The translations under genes and the position numbers were made by a program. 64,000 nt of DNA from Burkholderiales bacterium (GTDB lineage: Bacteria > Pseudomonadota > Gammaproteobacteria > Burkholderiales > WYBJ01), in the NCBI GenBank assembly GCA_022841915.1, contig JALHQN010000003.1:1-64000 (forward strand), read 5' to 3'. Positions 10,616 through 20,490 of the stretch are shown here, piece after piece. The notes beneath the pieces are model-generated. The model saw nothing but the letters and a program-made list of their open reading frames with translations. It did no database searches and was not told where the DNA came from. The stretch's first letter is position 1, and each line of letters begins with the position of its first letter.

Positions 10616-11931
10616 GCATGATCGCGCGTCTGAGCACTCGGGATGGCGATTTCGAACAGCGCCTCGGGGCTCTGCTCGCCTTCGAATCGGCGCAGGATCC
10701 CTCGGTCGAGCAGGCGGTTGCGCAGATCATCGAGGCGGTTCGCGCACGCGGTGACGAGGCCGTGCTCGAATTCACTCGTCGCTTCGATCGCGTGCAGGCG
10801 GTCGAGATGGCTCAACTCGAAATTCCGAAAAGCGAGTTGTCCGCAGCGCGCGCCCGGATCGACGCGGCCAAGCTCGGCGCGCTGGAGCAGGCGGCGCAGC
10901 GCATACGCGCCTATCACGAGCATCAACGGCTGCAGTCGTGGAGTTTCACCGAGGCCGATGGCACCGTGCTCGGTCAGCGCGTCACCCCGCTGGAGCGGGT
11001 CGGGGTCTACGTGCCCGGCGGCAAGGCGGCCTATCCCTCCACCGTGTTGATGAATGTCATTCCGGCGAAAGTCGCCGGCGTGAGTGAAGTGATCATGACC
11101 GTGCCCACTCCGGGCGGTGAGCGCAACGATCTCGTGCTGGCTGCCGCTGATCTCACGGGCGTCGATCGCGTGTTCGCGATCGGGGGGGCGCAGGCGGTCG
11201 CTGCGCTCGCCTATGGCACCGCGACCGTGCCCGCGGTCGACAAGATCGTCGGGCCGGGAAACGCCTACGTGGCTGCCGCCAAACGGCGGGTGTTCGGCGT
11301 GGTGGGCATCGACATGGTCGCCGGCCCGTCCGAGATCCTGATCGTCTGCGACGGCGCGAACGATCCGGATTGGATCGCGATGGACATGTTTTCTCAGGCC
11401 GAGCACGACGAGATCGCGCAGGCCGTCGCTATCAGCTGGGACGCGGCTTTCCTCGACAAAGTGCAGGCGAGCATCGAGCGCCTGTTGCCGAGCATGCCGC
11501 GCCGCGCCGTGATCGAGGCGTCGCTGCGTGCGCGAGGGGCGCTCATTCTTGCGCGGGACGCCAGCGAAGCATGTGCTTTGGTGAACCGGATCGCTCCGGA
11601 GCATTTGGAACTGGCAGCGAGCAATGCGCAAGATCTCGTCGAGTGCATTCGCAACGCCGGCGCCATTTTCGTCGGCAGCTACACCTCCGAGGCCTTGGGC
11701 GACTACTGCGCAGGGCCCAATCACGTCTTGCCCACGTCGCGCAGCGCGCGGTTTTCATCGCCGCTCGGGGTCTACGATTTTCAGAAGCGCTCCAGCCTGA
11801 TCGCCGTCTCCCGGGAGGGTGCCGACAAGCTGGGCCGTATCGCGCTCACGCTCGCCCGCGGCGAGGGGCTCTCGGCACATGCGCTCTCTGCGCGGTATCG
11901 GCTGCAGCACCCGCACGAAGATATCGAGTGA
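10612..11931 (+). CDS. hisD: histidinol dehydrogenase HisD
   Basis: Zn- and NAD-dependent enzyme for the last two steps of histidine synthesis (histidinol to histidine). 439 residues. Recognisable blocks are [42 protein letters not shown], the catalytic and zinc region SQAEHDE, and IAPEHLEL. The ATG overlaps the hisG TGA (ATGA). Confidence 0.97.
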
Positions 11932-12010
11932 CAGGGCGGCGCCGTCTCGTTGATCGTCGGCCGCCCAGCGGCGTGCTGCCATCGGCCCAAATCCATGCCT
12001 GCTATTTGCC

Positions 12011-12697
12011 ATGCCTAATCGCGTCAAAGCCCTGACTCTGGATCTCGACGATACCCTGTGGGCGGTCGATACCGTGATCGAGCGCGCCGAGCAGGCGCTG
12101 CACGCCTGGTGCGAACGCAGCGCCCCCCGGTTTGCGCAGAATCTGCCGCCGGCGCAGTTCGCGCTGTATCGCCGCGCGCTTGCACGGGAGTTGCCGGCGC
12201 TTGCGCACGACTTCACGGCCTTGCGGCTGGAGGCTTTGCGCCGAGCGCTGCGAGAGCATGGCGAGGATCCCATGCTGGCCGAGGCAGCGTTCGAGGTGTT
12301 TATCGCTGCGCGCAACCAAGTCGAGCTGTATCCGGATGCGGCCGATGCGCTGTGCCGGTTGTCGGCGCGCTACAAGCTTGCGGTCGTCTCGAATGGCAAC
12401 GCGGACGTCGGCCGAATCGGCATCCACGGGCATTTCGTTGCGGTGGTGAATGCCCGCAGTGCCGGTTGCGCGAAGCCGGACCGGCGCATTTTCCATGCTG
12501 CCTGCGAGGCGCTCGAAGCCCGGCCGGATGAAGTCCTGCACGTGGGCGACGATCCAGACCTCGACGTGCGCGGCGCCGTTGGCGCGGGTGTGCGTGCAGC
12601 CTGGATCAATCGTCATGCGCGTCCATGGAGCGGTGAGCCGGTCGACATGATGGAGTTCCGCGATCTGCATGCCTTGTGTGCTTGGCTCGGCGTCTGA
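12011..12697 (+). CDS. HAD-superfamily phosphatase within the his operon
   Basis: 228-residue HAD hydrolase with all four motifs: I, DLDDTL near residue 11 (nucleophile and acid Asp); II, SNGN; III, a Lys in AKPDRRIF; IV, GDDPDLD. A helical cap lies between motifs I and II. Such proteins dephosphorylate small metabolites. It sits between hisD and hisC, and no histidinol-phosphatase (HisN or HisB N-domain) gene is in this operon, so histidinol phosphate is a candidate substrate; this is inference. It may equally be a general nucleotide or flavin phosphatase. Confidence 0.8.
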   Translation: MPNRVKALTLDLDDTLWAVDTVIERAEQALHAWCERSAPRFAQNLPPAQFALYRRALARELPALAHDFTALRLEALRRALREHGEDPMLAEAAFEVFIAARNQVELYPDAADALCRLSARYKLAVVSNGNADVGRIGIHGHFVAVVNARSAGCAKPDRRIFHAACEALEARPDEVLHVGDDPDLDVRGAVGAGVRAAWINRHARPWSGEPVDMMEFRDLHALCAWLGV

Positions 12698-13559
12698 TCC
12701 GACCGATCCCCGCGTGGGTGCGCCAGCAGGATCCCCGCTGATCCATGGCGTCGACTTCACGAGCGCGCCTCGCGCCGCCAAGCCGATCACGGTCGCCCAG
12801 GGTCATTTTTCTGCGGGCACATGGGAGCTGGAGCGCTTCGAGGATCTCACGACCTTCGACGCCTACGAGACCTGGCTGCGGCAACCGGGGCCCTGGGTCG
12901 GCGGCTTCGATTTTCCCTTCGGCTTGCCGCGCGCGGCGCTGCCGGATCTGGGGTGGCCTCTTTCCTGGCCGGAACTGACGCAGCATTGCACGGCGCTCGG
13001 CCGAACCGGGATGCGGTCGGCGCTCGACACCTATCGCGCCGGTCGGCCCGTCGGCAGCAAGTTCTGCTTTCGCCGCGGGGATGCGGCGGCAGGTTCACAC
13101 AGTCCGCTCAAGCTGGTGAACCCGCCGGTGGCTCTGATGTTCCTCGAAGGTGCGGCGCGATTGCTCTCTACCGGAGTGAGCGTCCCGGGCATGTTCGCGG
13201 GTGATCCGGAACGTATCGCGCTCGAGGCTTACCCCGGATACGCCGTGCGTCGGCTGCTCGATGCCCGCGCCCGTGTCTCGTACAAGAACGACGCGCTCAA
13301 CAAGCAGACCCACGAGCAGCGTCGGACTCGCGAGCGCATCGTCGAGCGGCTCCTGCAGGAGGGCTTGGGCGGGATTCGCTTGCGCGCCGCACCTTCGATG
13401 CTGCAGAGACTGCGCGAGGACGTGCGAGGCGACTACCTGGACGCGGTTTTGTGCGCCTTGCAGGCGGCGTGGGGCTGGCAACGCAAGGACACGTTCTACG
13501 GACTGCCGCACGACCTCGATCCGGTCGAAGGTTGGATCGTCACTGTGCCTGGGCGCTGA
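12669..13559 (+). CDS. DUF429 family protein
   Basis: 296-residue protein of a family without firm function. An N-terminal beta strand with an acidic residue (HGVDFTSAP) and GGFDFPFGLP suggest an RNase H-like fold of the DUF429 type. Also conserved are SKFCFRRGD and EAYPGYAVRRL. It overlaps the HAD gene by 29 bases; a GTG at 12714 is an alternative start. It lies inside the his operon, but nothing ties it to histidine synthesis. Confidence 0.7.
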   Translation: MPCVLGSASDPTDPRVGAPAGSPLIHGVDFTSAPRAAKPITVAQGHFSAGTWELERFEDLTTFDAYETWLRQPGPWVGGFDFPFGLPRAALPDLGWPLSWPELTQHCTALGRTGMRSALDTYRAGRPVGSKFCFRRGDAAAGSHSPLKLVNPPVALMFLEGAARLLSTGVSVPGMFAGDPERIALEAYPGYAVRRLLDARARVSYKNDALNKQTHEQRRTRERIVERLLQEGLGGIRLRAAPSMLQRLREDVRGDYLDAVLCALQAAWGWQRKDTFYGLPHDLDPVEGWIVTVPGR

Positions 13560-13624
13560 AGATCGCCGTCGGTCGGCGCGTGAGGCGCGAGCGTCGCGCG
13601 GGTCGATTGAGGTAACATTCGCGC

Positions 13625-14752
13625 ATGATGAATATGGTCGAAAGCAGCGCGGCACCCGACGTGCAGGACTGGGTCACGAGCGTGGTACGCGAGGACATTC
13701 GGGCGCTGGCCAGCTATCACGTTCCTGATTCGTCGGGGATGATCAAGCTGGATGCGATGGAAAATCCCTATCCGCTACCCGAAGCGGTGCGCCGGGAGAT
13801 CGGCGATATCGCCGCGGGCGCCGAGCTGAACCGTTATCCGGACGCAGATGCGCGCGAACTGAAGGGGCTGCTGCGCCAAGCGATGGCGGTCCCTCCTGGG
13901 ATGGATCTGCTGCTGGGCAACGGCTCGGACGAGATCATCCAGTTATTGGCGCAAGTCTGCGCCCGCCCGGGGGCGGTGATGCTCGGTGTCGAGCCCTCGT
14001 TCGTCATGTTTCCCATGATTGCGAAGGTCTGCGGGCTGCGCTTCGTCGGTGTCCCGCTCGCGCCCGACTTCGGCCTCGACGCCGACGCGGTGCTCGCCGC
14101 CATGGCGCAGCATCGACCGGCGGTTTCGTTCTTCGCCTATCCGAACAATCCGACCGGCAACCTCTTCGATGCCGATGCGCTCGAACGCATCGTGCGCAAT
14201 GCCAGCGGATTGGTGATCATCGACGAGGCCTATCATCCATTTGCCCGCGCGAGCTTCATGGCGAGGTTGCCTGAATTTCCCAACCTGCTGGTGATGCGTA
14301 CTCTTTCCAAGCTCGGGTTGGCGGGCCTGCGCTTGGGCTTGATTGCCGGCAGGCCCGAGTGGTTGGCCGAGCTGGACAAGGTGCGGCTGCCCTACAATCT
14401 CAATGTCCTCACACAACGGGTTGCGCTCCACATGTTGAGCCGGGCCGACATTCTTGATGCCCAGGCGCAGGCGATTCGTGACGGCCGCACTCTTTTGAGT
14501 GCGGGCATGTCCAGAATTGCGGGCATCCAGATTTATCCCAGCGATGCCAATTTCATCTTGTTTCGCGCGCCAGGCGCCGAGCGAGTATTCGAAGCGCTCA
14601 AGCGGCGCCGCATCCTGATCAAGAAGCTCACCGGCTCGCACCCGGCGTTGCGCGATTGTCTGCGTGTGACCGTGGGGACGCCTGAACAGAACGAAGCGTT
14701 TTTGGGCGCTTTGAGTGCAAGTTTGCAAGAGGTCGGTGCGGGCCATGCGTGA
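13625..14752 (+). CDS. hisC: histidinol-phosphate aminotransferase HisC
   Basis: PLP enzyme converting imidazole-acetol phosphate and glutamate to histidinol phosphate. 375 residues, fold type I. Seen: substrate-side [39 protein letters not shown] and the PLP-lysine block [13 protein letters not shown], followed by the Arg of [11 protein letters not shown]. The start ATG could also be 13628 or 13634; all are in frame. The 3' end overlaps hisB by eight bases. Confidence 0.96.
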   Translation: MMNMVESSAAPDVQDWVTSVVREDIRALASYHVPDSSGMIKLDAMENPYPLPEAVRREIGDIAAGAELNRYPDADARELKGLLRQAMAVPPGMDLLLGNGSDEIIQLLAQVCARPGAVMLGVEPSFVMFPMIAKVCGLRFVGVPLAPDFGLDADAVLAAMAQHRPAVSFFAYPNNPTGNLFDADALERIVRNASGLVIIDEAYHPFARASFMARLPEFPNLLVMRTLSKLGLAGLRLGLIAGRPEWLAELDKVRLPYNLNVLTQRVALHMLSRADILDAQAQAIRDGRTLLSAGMSRIAGIQIYPSDANFILFRAPGAERVFEALKRRRILIKKLTGSHPALRDCLRVTVGTPEQNEAFLGALSASLQEVGAGHA

Positions 14753-15332
14753 AGCCGAAATCAATCGCAATACGTTGGAAACCCAGATTGCCGTCCGGGT
14801 GCGTCTGGATGGCTCCGGACACTCTGCCCTCAACACCGGTGTTCCCTTTCTCGACCACATGCTCGACCAGATCGCCCGGCATGGGCTGGTGGATCTGGAG
14901 ATCACCGCCAAGGGTGATTTGCACATCGATGCGCACCACACGGTAGAAGACGTGGGCATCGCTCTGGGCACCGCGTTTGCGCAAGCCGTGGGGGACAAAG
15001 CCGGTATCCGTCGCTACGGCCATGCGTACGTGCCGCTCGACGAGGCGCTTTCGCGCGTTGTCGTGGATCTCTCGGGCCGTCCCGGGCTGGAGTTTCACGT
15101 GCCGTTCACGCGAGCGCGCGTGGGCGAGTTCGACGTGGACTTGGTCAGGGAATTCTTTCAAGGATTCGTGAATCACGCCAAGGTGACCCTGCACATCGAC
15201 AATCTGCGCGGCGTCAATGCTCACCATCAGGCGGAGACGGTGTTCAAGGCGTTTGGTCGAGCGCTGCGGATGGCGATCGAACACGATCCTCGCTTGGGCG
15301 GGGCCGTGCCCTCCACCAAGGGCAGTCTTTAG
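14745..15332 (+). CDS. hisB: imidazoleglycerol-phosphate dehydratase HisB
   Basis: Monofunctional Mn-dependent dehydratase, 195 residues. It has both metal-binding repeats: [14 protein letters not shown] near residue 65 and [16 protein letters not shown] near residue 160. It lacks the N-terminal phosphatase domain of the enterobacterial fusion, so histidinol phosphatase must be another protein. The ATG at 14745 overlaps the end of hisC and gives the typical N-terminus. Confidence 0.96.
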   Translation: MREAEINRNTLETQIAVRVRLDGSGHSALNTGVPFLDHMLDQIARHGLVDLEITAKGDLHIDAHHTVEDVGIALGTAFAQAVGDKAGIRRYGHAYVPLDEALSRVVVDLSGRPGLEFHVPFTRARVGEFDVDLVREFFQGFVNHAKVTLHIDNLRGVNAHHQAETVFKAFGRALRMAIEHDPRLGGAVPSTKGSL

Positions 15333-15377
15333 TTCTCTTTTATCGTTGCAGCAAATGGCGGGTGGGCAAGGCGGCAG

Positions 15378-16055
15378 ATGAATACGATCGCTGTGGTCGA
15401 CTACGGGATGGGCAACCTGCGCTCGGTGGCGAAGGCGCTGGAGCATGTGGCGCCGCAGGCGAGCGTGGTCGTCACCAGCGAAGCTTCAGTGATCGCAGGG
15501 GCCGACAGGGTCGTGTTCCCGGGGCAGGGCGCGATGCCCGATTGCATGCGAGAACTGGAGCTGCGCGGATTGCGCGCCCCGGTGCTGGCGGCGTCCAAGG
15601 CCCGGCCCTTCCTCGGCATCTGCATCGGACTGCAGATGCTGTTCGACTTCAGCGAAGAGGGCGGCGTGGCGGGATTGGGCGTGTTTCGCGGCCAGGTGAA
15701 GCGGTTTCCGACCGACGCGATGACCGGCACCGACGGTGCGCGGCTCAAGGTGCCGCACATGGGATGGAACCACGTTCGCCAGGAGTTCGATCATCCCTTG
15801 TGGGCAGGTATTGCATCCGACAGCCGGTTCTATTTCGTGCACAGTTTTTATCCCCAGCCCGAGGATGCGAGCATCGTCGTGGGGACCACCTGCTATCCAT
15901 TCCGGTTTACGTGTGCGGTCGCGCGCGATAATATCTTTGCCGTGCAATTCCACCCGGAGAAAAGCCAGGCCGCAGGATTGGCGCTGTTAAGGAACTTCGT
16001 CGATTGGGACGGCTGTGCGCCGGCTCGACCGAGCGCTACAGCTGCGATTGCCTGA
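15378..16055 (+). CDS. hisH: imidazole glycerol phosphate synthase glutaminase HisH
   Basis: Class I glutamine amidotransferase that releases ammonia for HisF. 225 residues. Catalytic triad visible: nucleophile Cys in [12 protein letters not shown], and His/Glu in VQFHPEKSQ. Also [11 protein letters not shown] at the N-terminus and the oxyanion region PGQGAMPD. The C-terminus is slightly longer than usual. It is 45 bases after hisB. Confidence 0.96.
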   Translation: MNTIAVVDYGMGNLRSVAKALEHVAPQASVVVTSEASVIAGADRVVFPGQGAMPDCMRELELRGLRAPVLAASKARPFLGICIGLQMLFDFSEEGGVAGLGVFRGQVKRFPTDAMTGTDGARLKVPHMGWNHVRQEFDHPLWAGIASDSRFYFVHSFYPQPEDASIVVGTTCYPFRFTCAVARDNIFAVQFHPEKSQAAGLALLRNFVDWDGCAPARPSATAAIA

Positions 16056-16162
16056 ATTTACTCTGCCGCTTTTCATCGACGCGATGTCAACGACGAGTCC
16101 TCGCTGGGTGTGCAACTTCAACGTCGCCCCCGCGAGTACCGTCCCGTTTGTTCCGAGCCGCC

Positions 16163-16903
16163 ATGCTAATCATTCCTGCGATCGACCTTAAGGACGGTAA
16201 ATGTGTTCGCCTCAAGCAAGGCGACATGGACCAAGCCACGATCTTCTCCGAGGATCCGCCGGCGATGGCCCAACACTGGCTGGCACAAGGTGCCAGGCGT
16301 TTGCATGTCGTCGATCTCAACGGCGCGCAGGCGGGTGTTCCCAAGAACGAAGCCATCATCAAGAAGATCGTGGCTGCTGCCGGGGAAGACATGCCCGTGC
16401 AGCTCGGCGGGGGCATTCGTGACCTCGACACCATCGAGCGTTATCTCGACGACGGCGTCAGCTACGTGATCATCGGCACCGCTGCGGTGAAAACCCCTGG
16501 CTTCCTCCACGACGCATGCGGTGCCTTCCCCGGTCACGTCATGGTGGCGCTGGATGCGCGCGATGGCAAGGTGGCTGTCGAGGGCTGGTCGAAGATGACC
16601 CGCCATGAAGTCATCGATCTGGCCAAGAAATTCGAGGATTACGGCGTGGAGGCGATCATCTACACGGATATCGGCCGCGACGGCATGCTGACGGGCGTGA
16701 ACATCGAGGCCACGGTGCGGCTTGCGCGCGAGCTGAGCGTGCCGGTCATCGCCAGCGGCGGGATCACGGACCTCAAGGATATCGAGGCCTTGCGTGAAGT
16801 CGAGTCCGAGGGGATCGTCGGCGCAATCACCGGAAGCGCGCTTTATCAAGGGACGCTGGATTTCGCGCAAGCCCTCGCCGCGGCACGAGCCGACCGCGGC
16901 TGA
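16163..16903 (+). CDS. hisA: ProFAR isomerase HisA
   Basis: (Beta-alpha)8-barrel isomerase of histidine synthesis, 246 residues. It has the N-terminal catalytic Asp in [14 protein letters not shown], the phosphate loops GGGIRD and ASGGIT, and the C-terminal catalytic Asp in [10 protein letters not shown]. The gap to hisH is about 107 bases, wider than the other junctions, but no terminator is evident. Confidence 0.97.
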   Translation: MLIIPAIDLKDGKCVRLKQGDMDQATIFSEDPPAMAQHWLAQGARRLHVVDLNGAQAGVPKNEAIIKKIVAAAGEDMPVQLGGGIRDLDTIERYLDDGVSYVIIGTAAVKTPGFLHDACGAFPGHVMVALDARDGKVAVEGWSKMTRHEVIDLAKKFEDYGVEAIIYTDIGRDGMLTGVNIEATVRLARELSVPVIASGGITDLKDIEALREVESEGIVGAITGSALYQGTLDFAQALAAARADRG

Positions 16904-16955
16904 TGCCGCGAGTCGCCGTGAGACCGGCGCCTGTGCAGAGAGGGACCTGATCACC

Positions 16956-17726
16956 ATGGGACTCGCCAAGCGGATCATTCCTTGTCTCGACGTCACCGGT
17001 GGCCGAGTGGTCAAGGGCGTCAATTTCGTGGGTCTGCGGGATGCCGGAGATCCGGTGGAAATCGCCCGCCGCTACGATCGCGAGGGCGCCGACGAACTCA
17101 CCTTTCTCGACATCACCGCCAGTTCGGACGGTCGCGGCCTCATCCTGAAGATCATCGAAGAGGTGGCTGCGCAGGTATTCATCCCGCTCACCGTCGGCGG
17201 TGGCGTGCGCTCGGTGGACGACGTCAGGCGTCTGCTCAATGCGGGCGCAGACAAAGTCAGCATCAACACCGCGGCGGTGCACGATCCTCAGTTCGTGAAG
17301 GATGCCTGCAGTCGTTTCGGTTCCCAGTGCATCGTGGTGGCCATCGACGCCAAGCGGGTGGTCGGCGCTGCAGATCTGCGCTGGGAGGTCTATACCCACG
17401 GCGGACGCCGTGCGACCGGGCTCGACGCGCTAGAATGGGGGCGCCGAATGCAGTCGGCAGGAGCGGGCGAGATTCTGCTCACGAGCATGGATCGCGATGG
17501 TACTCGGCAAGGCTTCGATATCGAGTTGACGCGGGCGTTTTCCGATACGCTGGAGGTCCCCATCGTCGCGAGTGGGGGCGTCGGAGAGATCGGGCATTTC
17601 GCCGACGGCGTCCTGTCAGGGCATGCCGATGCGGTTCTGGCAGCCAGTGTCTTTCACTACGGCGAACTCAGCGTCGCCGAGGTCAAGGCTCACATGGCGA
17701 GTCGCGGCATCGAAGTTCGACGCTGA
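16956..17726 (+). CDS. hisF: imidazole glycerol phosphate synthase cyclase HisF
   Basis: Barrel subunit that uses ammonia from HisH to form imidazole glycerol phosphate and AICAR. 256 residues. Catalytic Asp in [17 protein letters not shown] and the second in [13 protein letters not shown]; phosphate loops GGGVRSVDD and ASGGVGE. Normal length and order after hisA. Confidence 0.98.
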   Translation: MGLAKRIIPCLDVTGGRVVKGVNFVGLRDAGDPVEIARRYDREGADELTFLDITASSDGRGLILKIIEEVAAQVFIPLTVGGGVRSVDDVRRLLNAGADKVSINTAAVHDPQFVKDACSRFGSQCIVVAIDAKRVVGAADLRWEVYTHGGRRATGLDALEWGRRMQSAGAGEILLTSMDRDGTRQGFDIELTRAFSDTLEVPIVASGGVGEIGHFADGVLSGHADAVLAASVFHYGELSVAEVKAHMASRGIEVRR

Positions 17727-17756
17727 ACGAAGCGCAGATAGTCCGAACGGAACAAG

Positions 17757-18191
17757 ATGGCGATGAACGATCGTTGGTTGCGTGAAATAAACTGGTCGCA
17801 AGATGGCCTGGTGCCTGTCATCGCCCAGGAAGAGGTCACCGGGCGGGTACTGATGGTCGCCTGGATGAACCGGGAAGCGTTGAAGGAGACGGCAGAGTCG
17901 GGGACCGCGGTGTATTGGTCCCGTTCGCGCAAGCGGCTGTGGCGCAAGGGCGAGGAGTCGGGTCATGTACAGAAGGTGCGATCGATCCGGCTCGATTGCG
18001 ACGAAGACGTCATCTTGCTCGAGGTGGAACAGTTGGGGGGCATTGCCTGCCATACTGGGCGCGCGAATTGTTTTTTTCGTCGTCTCGACGGCGATCAATG
18101 GGTGGTCACCGATCCGGTGTTGAAGGATCCGGGACAGATTTACGGTGCGGGTACGGCGGATGCCGCGGGCAACGGAGGCGTAGCTGCGTGA
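17757..18191 (+). CDS. hisI: phosphoribosyl-AMP cyclohydrolase HisI
   Basis: Monofunctional Zn enzyme hydrolysing PR-AMP, 144 residues. Core WMNREAL, the block [18 protein letters not shown], the metal-binding DCDEDV with the Cys, and [11 protein letters not shown] are all present. The C-terminus extends a little past the domain. The TGA overlaps the GTG of hisE (GTGA). Confidence 0.95.
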   Translation: MAMNDRWLREINWSQDGLVPVIAQEEVTGRVLMVAWMNREALKETAESGTAVYWSRSRKRLWRKGEESGHVQKVRSIRLDCDEDVILLEVEQLGGIACHTGRANCFFRRLDGDQWVVTDPVLKDPGQIYGAGTADAAGNGGVAA

Positions 18192-18508
18192 TCGACACGG
18201 GAATATTGCGGCGCCTCGGGGAAACGCTCGACAGCCGGCGGGATGCCGATCCGGATTCCTCCTACGTCGCCGGTCTGTTCGCGCGCGGAGAAGACGTGAT
18301 CCTGCGCAAAGTGCTCGAAGAGGCCACCGAGTGTCTGCTGGCCTCCAAGCAGGGCGATAAGCTGAACGTGGTGCGGGAAGTGGCGGATTTGTGGTTTCAC
18401 TCGATGGTTTTGTTGTCCTGGCATCAACTCAAGCCCGATGACGTTCTGGCCGAGTTGCGCCGGCGCGAAGGCATCTCCGGCATCGACGAGAAGGCGAGTC
18501 GCAGCTAA
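18188..18508 (+). CDS. hisE: phosphoribosyl-ATP pyrophosphatase HisE
   Basis: 106-residue MazG-like all-alpha pyrophosphohydrolase converting PR-ATP to PR-AMP. Metal-binding EEATE plus REVADLWFH are the expected Glu/Asp sites. The GTG start is chosen because it overlaps the hisI stop as GTGA. This is the last his gene of the run. Confidence 0.93.
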   Translation: MIDTGILRRLGETLDSRRDADPDSSYVAGLFARGEDVILRKVLEEATECLLASKQGDKLNVVREVADLWFHSMVLLSWHQLKPDDVLAELRRREGISGIDEKASRS

Positions 18509-18543
18509 TCGAACAGTTGTTGCAACCAGATTGCCCGAAAGCC

Positions 18544-18894
18544 ATGGAAGACTGCATTTTCTGCAAGATCGTTCGAGGTGAGGTTCCGAGTCGCAAGATC
18601 TACGAAGACGAGTTCGTGTTTGCGTTTCATGACATTCATCCTGTAGCGCCGGTCCACTTCATGCTGATCCCGAAGGAGCACGTGACCTCCATGGCGCATC
18701 TGCAGGATAAGCACGAGGCTGCGATGGGTCGTATCATGGTGCGTGCGCACCAGCTTGCCGAACAGGAAGGCGCGACGGATGGTTTCAGGACCATCGTCAA
18801 TACGGGGCGCGTTGCGCGCCAGGATGTGATGCATCTGCACGTGCATGTGATCGGCGGGAAGGACGTCTTGCCGCCCATGCTGGTGCGAGTCTAG
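18544..18894 (+). CDS. hinT: HIT family purine nucleoside phosphoramidase HinT
   Basis: 116-residue histidine triad protein. The signature HLHVHVIGG is at the C-terminal side, and the N-terminus [14 protein letters not shown] is typical of HinT. The family cleaves AMP-N phosphoramidates such as AMP-lysine. It lies between hisE and tatA, a common betaproteobacterial order. Confidence 0.92.
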   Translation: MEDCIFCKIVRGEVPSRKIYEDEFVFAFHDIHPVAPVHFMLIPKEHVTSMAHLQDKHEAAMGRIMVRAHQLAEQEGATDGFRTIVNTGRVARQDVMHLHVHVIGGKDVLPPMLVRV

Positions 18895-18911
18895 AGGCTA
18901 AGGAGTCGATC

Positions 18912-19142
18912 ATGGGAACCTTCAGTATTTGGCATTGGCTCATCGTGCTGCTGGTCGTGGTGCTGGTGTTCGGTACCAAGAAACTGCGGAACATGGGCAC
19001 GGATCTCGGGGGCGCGGTGCGCGGCTTCAAGGAAGGCATGAAATCCGAGGAAGACAAATCGGCTCAAGCCAGAGGGGAGATTCCCGCGTCCCCTGCCGGT
19101 CAGACGATCGAGGGGGAGGTCAAGGAAAAGACCCGGGCTTGA
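18912..19142 (+). CDS. tatA: Sec-independent translocase subunit TatA
   Basis: 76-residue TatA: one N-terminal membrane helix (about residues 5-20), the [10 protein letters not shown] hinge, then an amphipathic helix and an acidic tail. AAGGAG precedes the ATG. It forms the protein-conducting oligomer of the Tat pathway. Likely clients nearby are the Rieske protein, a Bug protein and MsrB. Confidence 0.93.
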   Translation: MGTFSIWHWLIVLLVVVLVFGTKKLRNMGTDLGGAVRGFKEGMKSEEDKSAQARGEIPASPAGQTIEGEVKEKTRA

Positions 19143-19226
19143 CCGCCCACGTGCGGTTGGCCGAGGTAGGCGAGCTGAATTTTTCCGACACGCGGCACGG
19201 CCGCATCCACCGGGATTGCTCGAAGC

Positions 19227-19679
19227 ATGTTTGATATCGCTTTCTCGGAGATGATGGTCATCGCGGCCATCGCTCTCATCGTGATCGGACCGGAGAAGCT
19301 GCCGCGCGTGGCACGCACCCTGGGGCATTTGATCGGGCGCATGCAGCGTTACGTGAACGATGTGAAGTCGGATATCCAGCGCGAGGTCGAACTCGACGAG
19401 TTGAGAAAGCTCAAGGAGAGCGTGGAGGAATCCGCGCGTTCCATCGAGCAGTCCGTCAACCAGGAAATCAACACCGCTCGCGATGAAGTGCGCGAGATCG
19501 AAAGCCTCACGCAAAGTGCGGTAAACGCGCAGGATCCCGGCGGTTCTTCCGCGGCTCCGCCCGCACCCGAATCGATCGCGGCGCCTCTCGCGACGCCCTC
19601 GGCGGATCCGGCGGCTGCAGCTTCCTCTACTTCGACCGATCAAGCCTCAGGTCGGTCGATCGACCATAAGGCCGTCTGA
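19227..19679 (+). CDS. tatB: Sec-independent translocase subunit TatB
   Basis: 150 residues. The N-terminal helix starts with the TatB-type FDIAFSEMMVIA and the conserved Glu, then IGPEKLPRVART and a long charged amphipathic/coiled region. The tail is rich in Pro, Ala and Ser. TatB with TatC forms the twin-arginine signal receptor. Confidence 0.93.
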   Translation: MFDIAFSEMMVIAAIALIVIGPEKLPRVARTLGHLIGRMQRYVNDVKSDIQREVELDELRKLKESVEESARSIEQSVNQEINTARDEVREIESLTQSAVNAQDPGGSSAAPPAPESIAAPLATPSADPAAAASSTSTDQASGRSIDHKAV

Positions 19680-19700
19680 CGTGACGCGTGAGATCATCCG

Positions 19701-20465
19701 ATGAGTGCGGCCGGCGAGGAGACCTTCGTCTCGCACTTGATCGAACTGCGGGATCGCCTGCTCAGAATCGTGATCTCCGTGTTGGTGGTATTCCTGCTCC
19801 TCTTCTATTGGGCGTCCGATATCTACACCCTGTTCGCGAGGCCGCTGCTCGCCGCTCTGCCTGCGGACGGACGCATGATCGCCACCGACGTTGTCGGCGT
19901 GTTCCTCGTGCCGGTCAAGGTGACCATGCTGGTGTCCTTCCTGCTGGTGCTGCCCTACGTCCTGTACCAGGTCTGGGCATTCGTCGCGCCCGGGTTGTAC
20001 TTGCACGAAAAGAAGCTCGTGTTGCCCCTGGTTGTCAGCAGTTCGATCCTGTTCTTCTTCGGCATGGCCTTCGCCTATTTCGTCGTCTTTCCGTCGGTGT
20101 TCCAGTTCATGGCCGCCATCGCGCCCGAAGGGGTGGCGTGGATGACGGATATCGAAAAATATTTCAGTTTCGTGCTGACCATGTTCATGGCCTTCGGGCT
20201 GACGTTCGAGACGCCGGTGGCCGTAGTCGTGCTCGTGCGCATGGGGGTGGTCACGATCGATCAACTCAAGCAAGCGCGTCCCTATGTCATCGTGGGGGCT
20301 TTCGTGGTCGGCGCGATCTTCACGCCGCCCGATGTGATTTCCCAACTGTTGCTGGCAATTCCGGTGTGCTTGCTTTACGAGGCGGGGATCTGGGTTGCCC
20401 GCTTCGTCTCTTCGTCCGCGCGGGTGGACGAAACTCAGCCGCTCGCCGGTTCCGATTCCAAATAG
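19701..20465 (+). CDS. tatC: Sec-independent translocase subunit TatC
   Basis: 254-residue six-helix membrane protein. The N-terminal HLIELRDRLLR motif with its key Glu contacts the signal peptide; also PYVLYQVWAFVAPGLY and FGLTFETPV. It follows tatB by 21 bases and converges on the DegS-like gene 25 bases downstream. Confidence 0.96.
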   Translation: MSAAGEETFVSHLIELRDRLLRIVISVLVVFLLLFYWASDIYTLFARPLLAALPADGRMIATDVVGVFLVPVKVTMLVSFLLVLPYVLYQVWAFVAPGLYLHEKKLVLPLVVSSSILFFFGMAFAYFVVFPSVFQFMAAIAPEGVAWMTDIEKYFSFVLTMFMAFGLTFETPVAVVVLVRMGVVTIDQLKQARPYVIVGAFVVGAIFTPPDVISQLLLAIPVCLLYEAGIWVARFVSSSARVDETQPLAGSDSK

Positions 20466-20490
20466 CCGGGTGTGGTGCAAGGCCGCGCGA

